A stretch of 64,000 nucleotides of DNA, taken from the NCBI RefSeq assembly GCF_963855985.1, contig NC_087109.1:4670001-4734000 (forward strand), read 5' to 3'. A program made the position numbers and the translations under genes. Every line of letters begins with the position of its first letter. The stretch's first letter is position 1. This stretch comes from Ostrinia nubilalis. Lineage: Eukaryota > Arthropoda > Insecta > Lepidoptera > Crambidae. The notes beneath the pieces are model-generated. The model was given only the letters and a program-made list of their open reading frames with translations. It made no database searches and had not been told where the DNA came from. Positions 22,400 through 33,553 of this stretch are shown piece by piece.

Positions 22400-25130
22400 A
22401 AATCTAAAAAAAATTGCGTCAAACGTCCAAAACAAAAATATACTTTTCGGAAATAGGTATGCATACTTTTTTATTGAATATTATTCATATTTTTGAGAAG
22501 AACTAAGTGTAACAAGCTCTCCAAAAAGCCCCCTGAGCGGTGCTTCTTGGAACGCGAAGCGAGGTTAACAACAGATCAAACTGACTTAATTTTCAACCAA
22601 AGTTCGATTATAATAAGGTTATATTCAAGAATAAAAGCTTCAAGGAGCAAATGTAGGTCTTGAGGATTCACGTAACAAACATTTCTGGCTTCAAAATCAC
22701 GCCACGTTGTAGAATACAATTAAAAGCATTGACATGGAAAATCCCAACCCCTAGCTTAAAAATAACCTTGTGGATTTTCCGGTAAACCTCGCTCACTTAA
22801 CTCCTAAAATTCGTCATAAGCAGAAACTTTGCCACGACGTCCTGGCAGACTTAAGGCGAACGGCCAGCGTTGGCTCATATCTTAATTCATAATTCAATAT
22901 ACACTTCCCTCCACTTTGCGAGTGCAAGCGCGAGAAAAAAGGAGGGTGGGTGATATAGGGTGGGAGAATTGTAGGGTTGCCTTTTTAGAAAATATTTTTA
23001 TGAATATTCATGTTAGAGACAAAGCTCAAGTCTCAAGTCATTGAGAAATGTTAATTTATTGGACGAAAGCTTCGTATTTGGAAAATTTGCGATTAATCTG
23101 AATCTGATAGACCAATAAATCGATTATATCGAATGATTAATCGATTAAATCGAATCTAGTTAATCAAACATGAGGCGAGATAAGATACACGGCCTTGGGC
23201 GGAATAAATGAAAGTTTATGGAATCTAAAGACCAAGATCGAGTCAGATGTAAGAAAGCTATTAGTAGCTAGTCCATAGACAACACGATAGGAATCCCGAA
23301 AATTCCCAAAAAAAAAAAGTCATGACAAAAACAGAATATAATAGGTTGGGAAATGGAATCTATAAATCTGGTTTTAATTACCAATCCACCAATAGATTGC
23401 TAAAAGTGACAAGTAAATTGTATGTTTGTTTTCGGACTCAAATTGAGCTCAGTTTAGTTCCCCAAAAAACAGCATGATTAAAACTGATATAAGGCGTTAA
23501 AAATAATATTTGCCAGCCCTACCCCAGCCCCCTCGTGAGAGGGGAGGTAATCCCTTATCGCGTCGGCGGACCGCGCATCGACAATTATTATAAAGAGCCG
23601 TTGTAAACTACCGTGGCGCTTGTGTTCCGACGGGCTATATTCGTAATTTGCGCCCCATTCGAAATTCGAAGTTTCGAACGCCAGCCTTCGGAAATTTATT
23701 AGGGTTTTAAAATGTATAAGTTATGAGCATGGCATTAAAGCATTCGGCTTACAGCGTAAACTTGAGACGTAAAATGTTATTGCGGAGAAAAATCATTTGG
23801 TGCCTTCAGCTTGCATAATAAAAAAATACTTGCATAAATACTTAAAATAATATGCCTTCAGTATGCGACTTCACTAAATAGTATAAAACAAAGTTGCTTT
23901 CCGCTGTCTGTCCGTATGTATGCTTAGATCTTTAAAACTACGCAATGGATTTTGATGCGTTTTTTTAATAGATAGAGTGATTCAAGAGGCAGGTTTATGT
24001 GTATACTTAGTTTACTTAGCACCCGTGCGAAGCCGGGCGGGTCACTGTCACTAATAGAATAGAGATAAAATACAAAGATTTGTCCGTGTCATCATGATGA
24101 GATGCGAACGAAACCAGAAGGGGGAGCTTAAAAGCTCCTATAATAGCTTTGTGGCAGCTTGTGTCGACAGCTGACCCTATGCTAGGGATTATTAAAAGCG
24201 CCGCTTTAAATTAAGTTTGTGTTTAGGTTGTATTCTATCGGATATTGATTTAAATATCTGAAGTCTACACCGCTGCATGTATCTATTTTGCCTTTGTTCT
24301 GAATTTTGAAGCTTTCTATCAGTATTGATTTAGGCTTATATGAATTTATTTAGAAACTAACGTGTTAAATTTAAAACTTTGCAATATATTATTTAGAAAC
24401 TAACAATCAGACTATAGTATATTATATAGTATTCACAAAGTTTTCCAATCTATCCGTTATTTAGGCTTAGAAACCAATACTAAATTCGAAGCTTCACAGC
24501 TTAATGCAACAACTGATTCGTCAAGACAAAGATGGCTTTACCTAACGATATTGAATAGAATACATCGTAGCCTTACTATCAAGATAGTACAAGATAAGCA
24601 AACACAAACACTTGCCAAAGTGAATTACTATCAGGATAAGATAGTAGCTCATAGATCACGTCATCACCATTACCCCGGCTTCCCCACATTGCTGCCAGCC
24701 GGCCGCGCATCGGCAATTACCGTAAGAGCAGCGGCAAAGCGAATATTAAATGGAATTACCCGATGGAAGCGCATGTGCAAATGCTAGAACTTAAGCCCGT
24801 ACGAATAATGAGAAAAGTTTATGTATGTTGTGTGGTTTAACCTTATGTGAACTATGAGTACGGTTGGTATTCAAGTAATTAAACTGGTAATAGAAATATA
24901 TTTTATGTTATTTGAAGGCTTTATAAGTTAAATAAATAAGTATGTATTTGGTTGTGAAAGCTAACAAGAAGTTAGCCAAACACACAATTTAAGAGAAATC
25001 AAGACAAATCACAATCGCTAAGATACTACATAATAATAAATATTATGATCTATCATCAAGTTGTCAAAATATACAACAACATTAATTCGAATAAGTCTTC
25101 ATTTCACATTTAAAGAAATGTCTAAGCTGC
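22400..25130. other. Gene-free stretch
   Basis: No credible coding frame. It holds the direct repeat AATCGATTATATCGAAT / AATCGATTAAATCGAAT (23118-23134 and 23139-23155), GC-rich patches at 23555-23640 and 24660-24740, and the Helitron remnant at 23880-24050. Confidence 0.5.
23880..24050 (+). mobile_element. Helitron remnant
   Basis: AGTATAAAACAAAGTTGCTT, CTTTAAAACTACGCAATGGA and the terminal GTGCGAAGCCGGGCGGGTC follow the order of a small lepidopteran Helitron. The CTAG end has changed to ACTGTCACT, so the copy is old. Confidence 0.5.
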
Positions 25131-25200
25131 AATGTCCATTCGAATAGTTTTACATTATGAAAAATATTTAAGTAAGAAAAACGTTAATAAAAAAAAATCC

Positions 25201-25321
25201 GCAAGTATCAAGAGCGTTCAGCCGCAGTACAGGACACCCCGGTCACTGCGGTCGCTACCGGCCCCGTCTGGGCCCACGCCGCGGGCCGCGCCCACGCGAC
25301 CGGTCTTGATCGTTGAAGCTT
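25201..25321 (+). repeat. GC-rich block of the CAAGTATCAAG family
   Basis: It starts GCAAGTATCAAGAGCGTTC, continues CGCAGTAC and CGGTCGCTACCGGCC, and ends GCGACCGGTCTTGATCG, which partly mirrors its own start. It aligns with 26501-26610 over the first 60 or so bases. It follows an AT-rich run with AATAAA. No coding potential. Confidence 0.55.
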
Positions 25322-25777
25322 AAACGATGCACGATGTGCTAATGATAACGTGATGTGGGTTTCGTTTTTGTAACGCCTAAATGGAAACTGGTGTTGCTTT
25401 ATACTTGTTATTTATATTTATTTCTAAGAATAGATAGTATTTTATCTTAAATTCGTGTTGCATTTCTGAATTTATTTGGCCAGACTGCTACTAATTAATG
25501 TCGTATAATTTTCCAAGGGAAACATTCTACTGACTGGTTAAAAATTTTCTACTTCTGATTCGCGAATAACTACTGACATTGTTAATAATAATGCGTTGCC
25601 TTATTTATCAATGCAGTAGTGCCTACTTGATCAAACTGATGAATTAGTTAGTACCACAAAATTAAGTACCATTTGCTTGATTAAAACCCTTTGACGCCAA
25701 TATTACCAAAGGTTATTATGACGTTAAAATCGATCCCAAAATCAACTAGTAAATAATGATTGTATGAAACTTAATGT

Positions 25778-26464
25778 TTTTTTTTCTCTTTTTCACTACA
25801 ATCTGTTGCCTTGCTGGAACATTGAGTAGTAATGTTTGTTGGGATATGTCATGTCTTGCTCGGTATGTGGCCTGTGTCACATCCTACTTCACTTTATTGG
25901 GTTTTAAGTGTGTCCTGTGGAGTTTTTCGTTTCAGTCTACGATGTGTCTGGGTTTCGTCCATCAGAGGTCTCGCCAAGGGGTTGGGGTGGTTTGTGATCC
26001 GTTTTTTGTACGATTTTGTATGATGTACAATTTCCTGACTGACTGTGTTGATTTGTAGGTCATGATGCAGCTGTTCATTTGTGACATACCAGGGAGCATT
26101 GGTTATCATTCTCAGCATTTTGTTCTGAAATCTCTGTACGATTTCGATGTTGGAATGTGAGGCTGTGCCCCATAGTTGGATTCCATAGGTCCAGATTGGT
26201 TTTAGTATTGTCTTATACAGGAGAAGTTTATTATGCATTGACAATTGCGATCGGCGGCCTATTAGCCAGTAGAGTTTTCGTACTTGCAGTCCCAGCTGTT
26301 TACGCTTGGTAAAAATGTGTGTTCTCCACGTGAGCCGTTGGTCAAGATGTAAGCCCAGGTATCGTACGTTGTCTGTTTGGGGGATCTCGAGGTTGTTAAG
26401 TGTAACTCCCGGGCAGATTCCCCATTTCAGGGAGAAGGTGATGTTGACTGATTTGGTTTCATTC
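25778..26464 (-). pseudogene. 5'-truncated Jockey-type LINE with target duplication
   Basis: The minus-strand frame from about 26460 to 25894 encodes the end of a non-LTR reverse transcriptase: VRYLGLHLDQRLTWRTHI, then KLYWLIGRRSQLSMHNKLLL, YKTILKPIWTYGIQLWGTAS and IQRFQNKMLRMI-like sequence. The usual Jockey order is kept with no stop until 25894. A short 3' UTR and an A-run (T on the plus strand, 25778 on) end the copy. GAAACTTAATGT occurs on both sides (25766-25777 and 26465-26476), a 12-bp target duplication. The ATG at 26244 is internal. Confidence 0.88.
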
Positions 26465-26500
26465 GAAACTTAATGTAAACCAAAAAAATTAATAAAATAA

Positions 26501-26610
26501 TGCAAGTATCAAGTCCGTTCGCGCGCAGTATATCACACGGGCGGCCGCTACCGGGCCGTCCCGTGCCGGCGCTCGTCCCCCTCGCACGTGCCTCTCGCTC
26601 GCACACCTGC
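26501..26610 (+). repeat. GC-rich block of the CAAGTATCAAG family
   Basis: GCAAGTATCAAGTCCGTTC begins at 26502 and is followed by GCGCGCAGTATATCACACGG and CCGCTACCGGGCCGTCCCG. It is the best match to 25201-25321. It starts about 25 bases beyond the Jockey target duplication. Confidence 0.55.
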
Positions 26611-26639
26611 GGTGGGATAGTTAGGGCTGGCACGAGCGG

Positions 26640-28060
26640 ATTGCTTTTATTTTTTTAAGCCTTTGTTCGATGCATTCAGAAAAACGGATAGAGGCGTTGA
26701 GGTAATTTGATAGAAAGGTTAGGCGATAAATAACTCGATGAAGGTAACTACGTATCCTTTCTGAGACTAAATAGGTAGGTAACTTAACACACATCAGACT
26801 TTTTACTGCACATTCGCAACTATAACGACTTTTTAGTCGTCCACTATATTTATTTAGCCTGATGTTTAATCCTATCCTATTCCTAAGATGCAATTTGCGG
26901 GACAGGATTTTTTGGGCGAAGATTGTTAGATATCAGAAGGCGGATTCTAAAATCTTCACTTCTGATTAGAGTTATTTAAACTGACACTTTAACTCGTTCG
27001 TATATTCCATGATATAACTTAGAATTCGGATTCACACAATCTATAAGCCCAATCCTAGGCTTTGCAAGAGTTTATTTTTTTACTTTTTGTCTTAACTCAT
27101 AGTGTTGTATCTTAGTCAAAAAAAAAAAACAAAAAAGCAGATAACCAATTTGTCTATGATTCCTATTGGTCGTTGTATTGTCTATGATTTAATGTCACTT
27201 TACTGAAACCAAAAATAGGAGTTTAATGCATGCGGCCAAGCTTAAAAGTGGTGGTCAGTTCAATTAGGCATGTTTAAAATGAATTCACGTTATTTTAACG
27301 GTCATTCTGTTAATTGAGTGGTTTGCCGTTGTTCCCTCTATTTTATTACTCACTTGGTAACTAAATAGAGTAAGTACCTAACAGGTCATCAAAATTTAAT
27401 CGTGATTTTGTCACTGATATGGCAATACCCTATCATAACTCTTAAATACTCGTAAGTAGTGTGCCATTTTAAACTTGTATTCCTTAACTTATATTCCACA
27501 GTTAGTACCTACAAAACGTCTCACGGTTAATTTTAGACTTAGCCAGAGACTAGCATTAGCTATTATTTTCTCGTTTTAACCTAATGTCCTCCATTGCTGG
27601 AGAAAGGCCTCTCATATGTAGATTTCTGCAACACAACCTTTATTTTGAGAACAAAATTCTTCTGAAAATTGTTGTATAGGTACTAATTCCTGTCCAAAGC
27701 ATAAAATATATTACAATCTACATACATAGATAAAGATATACATACGTGTTTCATACATCAGCCCCTATTCCTCCCCTTGAAGAATTTCTGCTAAAAACAA
27801 TGGCTACCGTCTTGAACATCAAGTAATATTCCAAAGCGACTCTACACCCAAAATGGACTCAGATTAATCGAAATAGCACTGCATCCGCGAGAAATCAATA
27901 TCTAAGCAAATACAAATTATAAATAACATCCAACTTTAGCCTCGCAAATTAAAGGCATCAGCCGTCAAAAGTTAAAATGGCGCGAACTAGAATGCCGGCT
28001 CATTTACATTTGCTATTATCGCGCGTCGTGTCATTATGCAAATGCGCCTGCGCTTCGGGC
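26640..28060. other. Gene-free stretch
   Basis: No protein-like frame. It contains the direct repeat TTGTCTATGATT (near 27151 and 27179) and an RTE scrap, AATGTCCTCCATTGCTGGAG, at 27583-27602 on the minus strand. Confidence 0.5.
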
Positions 28061-28082
28061 CGAGTATGGATACCGATATACC

Positions 28083-28100
28083 GATACCGGTACCGGTATC
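28083..28100. repeat. Perfect 18-bp palindrome
   Basis: GATACCGGTACCGGTATC is self-complementary and is preceded by two further ATACCG units (28069-28082). The cluster sits in a short GC-richer patch. No element borders are visible. Confidence 0.6.
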
Positions 28101-28504
28101 TATGTGGCAGTTTGCAATTTTAGCAAGCCGTTATTACGGGTCTGGTTCTTTAGATAAAGGTTCTACGAAAAGCTATAGCGAGGATTGAAAGAAACGTACA
28201 CACTAGTAAGAATTATTCCAATTCCCAAAATAAGGCGACACCTTAGTTTGGGAACGGGACTATTCGCACCTCAACTCCTGTGTACCCAGGATCTACAGCT
28301 TGACCGCCATAAAAACCCAACCAATGAAGGCCAAGTTTGTCCCGGTGGAAAGTTAAACTATCATTGGACCCGCAACGAAATTTATCAGAAGAACACGCCT
28401 CCTAGGCGTTCGAAATTAAGGTTCGACTTCCCTCCATTGCAAAGCGGATGATCTTAGTTTGGGAAATGGAATAATTCTGTTCTGTCTTCATATCTTTGTT
28501 TCGA

Positions 28505-28628
28505 CGATCATAAAGGAAGCAGGACGGCGCTGGATGTAGGCCGCTACCAACCGGTCATAAATGAAATCGACGGGAGAGGCCTATGTTCAGCAGTGGACGT
28601 CTTATATGGCAGATGATGATGATTTTTG
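28505..28628 (+). mobile_element. RTE 3'-end fragment with GATGAT tail
   Basis: GAAGCAGGACGGCGCTGGAT, CCGCTACCAACCG and GAGGCCTATGTTCAGCAGTG repeat the segment at 19290-19380, then GGCAGATGATGATGAT ends the copy. Single-base changes break the frame. Confidence 0.75.
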
Positions 28629-29245
28629 TTTCGGCATCAGCTTGCCGATTTGACAGGATACTAGTTCTTTTATCAACCGCTGGGCTATTGCAGTGAGCCC
28701 ATACTTAAGTCTTAACGATTATAATTTATCTAACTAGAAATGTTTAAAAACTGTAAGTAATCTTAATAAAGAGTTGATTCCGCCAGATCTCAGCGCCAGC
28801 TGATTGTTATTTGTTGTCCTAAAGTGGTGGTAAATAAAGCAAACTATATTTGGGACGTGTATAAGTGCCCTGAAATGGACACAAGTAGAATTTGAAATCT
28901 TCATGCAGCTAGAGTTGCTTACCTCCTTTTATATTCGGGCCAGAAGATCGCTACATAAAAAGGTAAGTGCAACTAACACCTTTATTTCTAAAAGCGCAAG
29001 AGCGTCAAGCAAGTAACACGTCTTTATGAAATTCTTACACCCGAGACTGTAAGTGGATTCATTATGTCTATTACTTACGTTGTCAGCAGTAAGCAAGTGA
29101 CGAATGTTGGCGCAAATGTTAGGACATTGGATGTAGGAATACCATCCAATCTGATAAATGCGGCGTTGACCGGGTTTTAGAGTTTAAACTTATAGCAGTT
29201 GCACACGTGGTTTTTTCGGGTCGATTTTTCCGACACCTAGGCCTG

Positions 29246-29340
29246 GGATGCGCGCCGCGATAGGCGTTTATCACGCTATTTTACGCGATAAACCCATACA
29301 TTTGTCGTCTAAAATAATCGAGATCGCATCCTAACCCGGT
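29246..29340. repeat. Imperfect inverted repeat
   Basis: CTGGGATGCGCGCCGCGATA near the left and the inverted right part GGTTAGGATGCGATCTCGAT form imperfect arms. GCGTTTATCACG and CGCGATAAAC lie between them. It looks like a small decayed MITE. Confidence 0.4.
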
Positions 29341-29686
29341 TGGTCAGAATTCCAAAATGTTCTTTTTTTTTTATTTTTGACATATAAACTTTCGTATTTT
29401 TCTTGTAAATAATGTTCTTTTATCCTTGTAAATTTAATAACGCCATTTAGTCCCAAACCTACGGTTTGGCCATAAAAGTTAAGGCATTACATAGTACAGT
29501 TAAATGCCTCTAGAGAAACTAGACCTCTTTCTATGTTCTGTGAGCTAGACTCTACAATAAAATTGAGATCCGTTTGTGATAACTTTTTCACAGTGCGAAT
29601 TTTTACTCGTCGCAACATTTTACAAGAATATTTTTGGCGATTAGGGTCTATTATTTTGTACGATACTCAATACTGTACCAACTCTA

Positions 29687-29806
29687 AGGCTGAGTTGCAC
29701 CACCTAATTATGACCGTAACTTTGACGATAACCGGTGTTTTTTGTATGGAGTTTGACAGATTTTTGACGTTTGTCAAAGTTAAACTAAGATGGTGCAACC
29801 CAGCCT
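29687..29806. mobile_element. MITE, GGTTGCACCA family (copy 2)
   Basis: It starts AGGCTGAGTTGCACCACCT and ends ATGGTGCAACCCAGCCT, with TA on both sides (29685-29686, 29807-29808). The 120-bp interior is shared, inverted, with 17579-17710. The TA target fits a Tc1/mariner-driven MITE. Confidence 0.75.
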
Positions 29807-30111
29807 TAGGTAGGTACTTTTGAATTTTAAATCCGTCTCTCACTGTAAACAAGAATCGTAGGCAGTCTACCTAGTCTCCAATAACGCGATTTTAAACCTT
29901 AATTAATCTTCGGTCGCCAGTCGCAGAACTCGATTGTCTTTGCCGCCTTTTTTTCCCGCGTTTTTTCTTCTGGAAATGTCGACGGCTTTATCTCTTCGGT
30001 GATTCGATTGAGGCGTTCGAAGATTTCGCGCTTAATGGCTAGATTTATCTTTTTTTTAGTTTAATGGCAGAAAAAAAGGTTTTATACTTCTTTCAGTCCT
30101 GTCAATGGTTA

Positions 30112-30311
30112 AAGCCACGATAGCCGAATGGTGAAGGGGTCGGACTGGCCGACTCGTGATCCGGGGAACGCGGGTTCGGTCCCCGCCGCCGCTCGACTAT
30201 TGTGGTGAGCTCACTCGTGACACAAGCATATTTAGCTTAGTACGAGGGGCTAACGGGAGTATTAGTAATTTGTGAAATAACAAATTACTAATAATCTTAA
30301 AAAAAAAAAAA
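30112..30311 (+). mobile_element. tRNA-derived SINE
   Basis: GATAGCCGAATGGTGAAGG holds an A box (TAGCCGAATGG) and GCGGGTTCGGTCCCC holds a B box, so RNA polymerase III could transcribe it. An unrelated body and an AT-rich self-complementary tail (ATTAGTAATTTG..CAAATTACTAAT) lead to an A-run at about 30298-30311. It is not a tRNA gene: the anticodon arm does not fold. Confidence 0.75.
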
Positions 30312-30352
30312 ATTTTTAGTACGGTTACTACGGTTGCACTGTCCTACATATA

Positions 30353-30690
30353 ATAAGTTTTTTTTTATTCACAACGAGGAAGCTCTTGGCCTATATCTCA
30401 CCTGATGATAAGTGATGATCAGGCCGAAGGTGGAAGCAAGCTTCACCCGGAATCCTCGACCACAGAGGAACTGGCTATCTTACCTCTTAACTGCCGGAAC
30501 ACAACAATGATGTTAACATTGTTGTTATGGCGACAGACTTAGGTAAGATGGTGGTAGCTAGCCAGGCGGACTTGGAACAAGCCCTACCACAAACAAAACC
30601 GAACAGAAAATTCTGCCCCCACTGGGAATCGAACCCGGGTCCTCTGCGTCTGAAGCAGGTGGTCTAACCACTAGACCACAGAGGTGGTTA
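30353..30690 (-). mobile_element. tRNA-headed SINE, minus strand
   Basis: From about 30690 leftwards the sequence reads CCTCTGTGGTCTAGTGGTTA (A box) and ACCCGGGTTCGATTCCC (B box), a tRNA-like head of about 75 nt. A central region follows, then a LINE-like 3' part with CATCAGGTGAGATATAGGCC and a terminal A-run (T-run at 30358-30367 on the plus strand). The length near 335 bp and this order are typical of SINEs that share a 3' end with a partner LINE. The head folds like a tRNA but has no CCA context. Confidence 0.8.
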
Positions 30691-30943
30691 ACTGTCAGCA
30701 TTACTCTTATTACTGACTTTTGTCTGAAAATAGCAGTTGTTACTCCAACTCTACTAGTAATTAAGTAAATTAGCTCTAATTAAGTTTAAATTTTAAAAAA
30801 TGATTGTCTGGGTCGAGGAATAGATTTCATATTGGCCACTTAACCCTTCTCAAGATATCAGAATTCAGAATAGAACTTCTTACTCAAATACTTTCCTGCC
30901 AAAAAACTTCATTGCCTACATAAGGGTGAATATCAACAAACTC

Positions 30944-31160
30944 GTTTTTTGCCTAATTCCGGTGGCGAATTTTAATTTCCACTTTCCAAAACTTTTTTGT
31001 GGCAGAAATAATAGTAAATAACTTGTATTATTCAATGATATGGTAGAGATCAAAATATTATTAATACTTCTCGAGATATGTCAATTTGAAATTATCAAGA
31101 GCCACCGAAATTGTATTTGAGCCACCGGAATTAAGAACCAATCCACCGAAATTTATTTAT
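30944..31160. repeat. Degenerate array of GCCACCGAAATT words
   Basis: AATTCCGGTGGCGAATT, GAGCCACCGAAATTG, GAGCCACCGGAATTAA and CCACCGAAATTT recur here. The same words recur at 34740-34800 and 35117-35130, on the other side of the RTE copy. The unit is about 12 bases on both strands at irregular spacing. Confidence 0.45.
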
Positions 31161-32674
31161 ACAGCGGACTTCGGAATGTTACGGATGATTGTCTCAAATT
31201 ACTTATTTATTTGTAATCAATTAAGTATTATTATCCAGTAAAGATGTTTATAATTAAAAACAATATTCAGGCCTGTGTTGTGACCCTAAAAAAGCATCAA
31301 ATCTTCCCACGTGAGTCGTAATAGCCGACTAAGGAATCAAAATACTGGAGGGTGGGCTGCAGCATCTTTCCGGGTATTATACTACCATACTGGAACTACC
31401 AACCAGCCTGCTAAGCATGGTGATAACGGCAAAATCCCTCCATAGAGAACAAATCCAAAACTTTCTGGCTCTAGCCGCCAACAGCCCCGTTATTCTAGAG
31501 TCATCACAAAGACATCATACCTACATGACCCTCAAACCCAGAAATCAACTCTAGTCCCGGGAGGGCGACCAACTGCCCCAGGTTGGTGTTAGGTTTATCT
31601 TCCATAAGTAAAAATATTGGTCCAGGCTAGCCAAGTTTTCATGATGGTATCATACCTATCCTATACTCAGAATTACGCAACTAATTATTCGCTAAAGACC
31701 ATGCGAACTGGAGATTAAGTATGAAGATATTTCTAGATCTATACGAGCTACTGAACTAACACATTACATATTTGTGACAGGGTAATTTAACGGAAAACTA
31801 TGCAAACCTAGCGACAATGAGCTAGATGAAAGTAGTACAATTAAGAAACGGAGGACTAAATCCAGCCAGCCTCATAGAGAGAGAAGGCCTAGCAAAAGAT
31901 GCCAGAACTGTAAAAGCGTACTGAGCTGCACCCTAATAGTACTGCAAAAATCAAAATGTAGTAATCATTTTTAGACGAACAGGCAATTTAATCACATTTG
32001 CATTCTCCGATCACTACACAGCTTATCCTCATCAGTGAGGGACCGAGGAAGAAGAAGAAGTCATCACCGAAATAGAAGAATGCCGAATAAAAGATGCTCA
32101 AAAGCTGTCGACTGATGAAGCCTAAGCCACGACCAGTGCCAATCCAGCTCCAAAGCCCCACGAATTTTCATCTCGAGTGGCAGAATAGATTGCAACCTAC
32201 GAGACTAGGGAAATTTTAGCTGTTTCAGGACTATTCTCATCTGTTTTTAAGATTCTGCTTAGTATCGATGTATAAATAGCTATCCAAGTACTCACGCTGA
32301 TACAAAGTGTATTATAGAGACGATTTTTTGTAATAAATCGAAAGTATGTATTTGCGAGGACCAAATTGAATATACCAACATGAATAACGAGGATAGCAGA
32401 ACCATTTTGGTAAATGCCTAAGCTGCTAGGAGAGATTAAGAAGCACTACTAGTAATTAGGCTGAAGATCGAGATTATTCCGACACTTTAGCGAAGATATC
32501 CTAGACTTTAGCTTGAGTGAGATTAGAATGCCCTATTAAAAACAACAAGGTATGTACCAGGAGATAATGAAATCACAACTGAGCTTATGAAATCAGATGG
32601 AATGCTAGTACTAAAGTTCTCTTAAATACCACCATGTTTATTGGTCGATAAACCAAAAAATAAGACATGGTGGT

Positions 32675-33534
32675 TGTAACGGTTAGCGTTACCGCTGACC
32701 GTTATCTTAGATCCAAATTCTACTTTAATTACTATTATCTACCTAAATAAATAAACTTAAATAATAAATATCTAAATCTACGTAAACTACCTAACTAAAT
32801 AACTTAATTAAATAATTAATATTGTTCTACACTAATAAAATAAATAAAATAATAAATCTACAAGCAAACCCGCGCGAAACAAGTTGTTCAATATTTCTTT
32901 TGTTCTCTGTCGAGCGGGCGGACTGTTTTTTATGCATGCGCAAGCGACGCGCCTACGGCCGCGATGCTCCCACCGCGTCTCCTAGTCCGAGCCAGAGCGT
33001 TATTGAGCACGGACGTATCGCTGTCCGTCACCGCCGGACCCGCGATGTACGTAACTTTATAAAAACTAAATATGTAATCGCGTATTGGTGAACCCCGCTA
33101 CCGGGGTTCACGTTCACCTTCATCTTCTACGCCTACCTACTACACCATGCATGGTCACCACTGCCGAAACTACCACCTGGGTCTTCAACCCGGCAGAGCT
33201 GCCTGCCGTGTCGGACGGCCCGTGCGCACATTCTAAGTGGCCCTACACCACAGTGCGTACGGCCCTAACCGTCTGGCGCGTCGGCGACTCTGCGGGCCTA
33301 CCATCTCGAAGAACCAAACCACATCACCATCAATGCTGGCGAGGACAGTGGTTTGAATATACTACCACCGGTGACGAATCTCGTGCGATACGATAGTTTG
33401 CTCGTAACTCACACCCTTAAGGTCTTTTGCTCTTATTCTAATAAATGACTTGTTAACTTAAATCTATCTTTTATTTCTCTAAACTAAATCTAAATTCTAT
33501 TATGTCACTTGGCTCTAAAGCTCTAACCGTGACA
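32675..33534 (+). repeat. 860-bp LTR
   Basis: It begins TGTAACGGTTAG and ends CTAACCGTGACA, a TG...CA repeat with 12-base inverted tips. A primer-binding site follows directly. AATAAA at about 33440 may serve as polyadenylation signal. Two open frames inside (32822-33091, 33085-33396) are not recognisable proteins. I did not find the partner LTR in the window, so the rest of the element is deleted or rearranged. Confidence 0.75.
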
Positions 33535-33535
33535 T

Positions 33536-33553
33536 TGGCGCCCAACGTGGGGC
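33536..33553 (+). promoter_or_regulatory. tRNA-Lys-type primer-binding site
   Basis: TGGCGCCCAACGTGGGGC lies one base after the LTR. This is the tRNA-Lys-type site known from several insect Ty3/gypsy elements, so the LTR probably belongs to that superfamily. No gag or pol follows: 33554-34140 is an AT-rich leader without coding frames. Confidence 0.75.

Noticed and set aside
25774..26058. Hydrophobic plus-strand frames (94 and 63 codons) that look like membrane proteins
   Set aside because: They are antisense to the Jockey reverse-transcriptase end. The hydrophobicity reflects complementary codons.
28185..28451. 88-codon plus-strand frame
   Set aside because: No recognisable domain, no splice or promoter context, and irregular composition. 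Treated as chance.
30614..30690. Minus-strand tRNA-like sequence with good A and B boxes and a foldable anticodon arm
   Set aside because: It continues directly into a SINE body and ends in an A-run, so it is a SINE head and not a tRNA gene.
32822..33396. Two plus-strand open frames (89 and 103 codons)
   Set aside because: Both lie inside the 860-bp LTR, in its GC-rich part, and resemble no protein.
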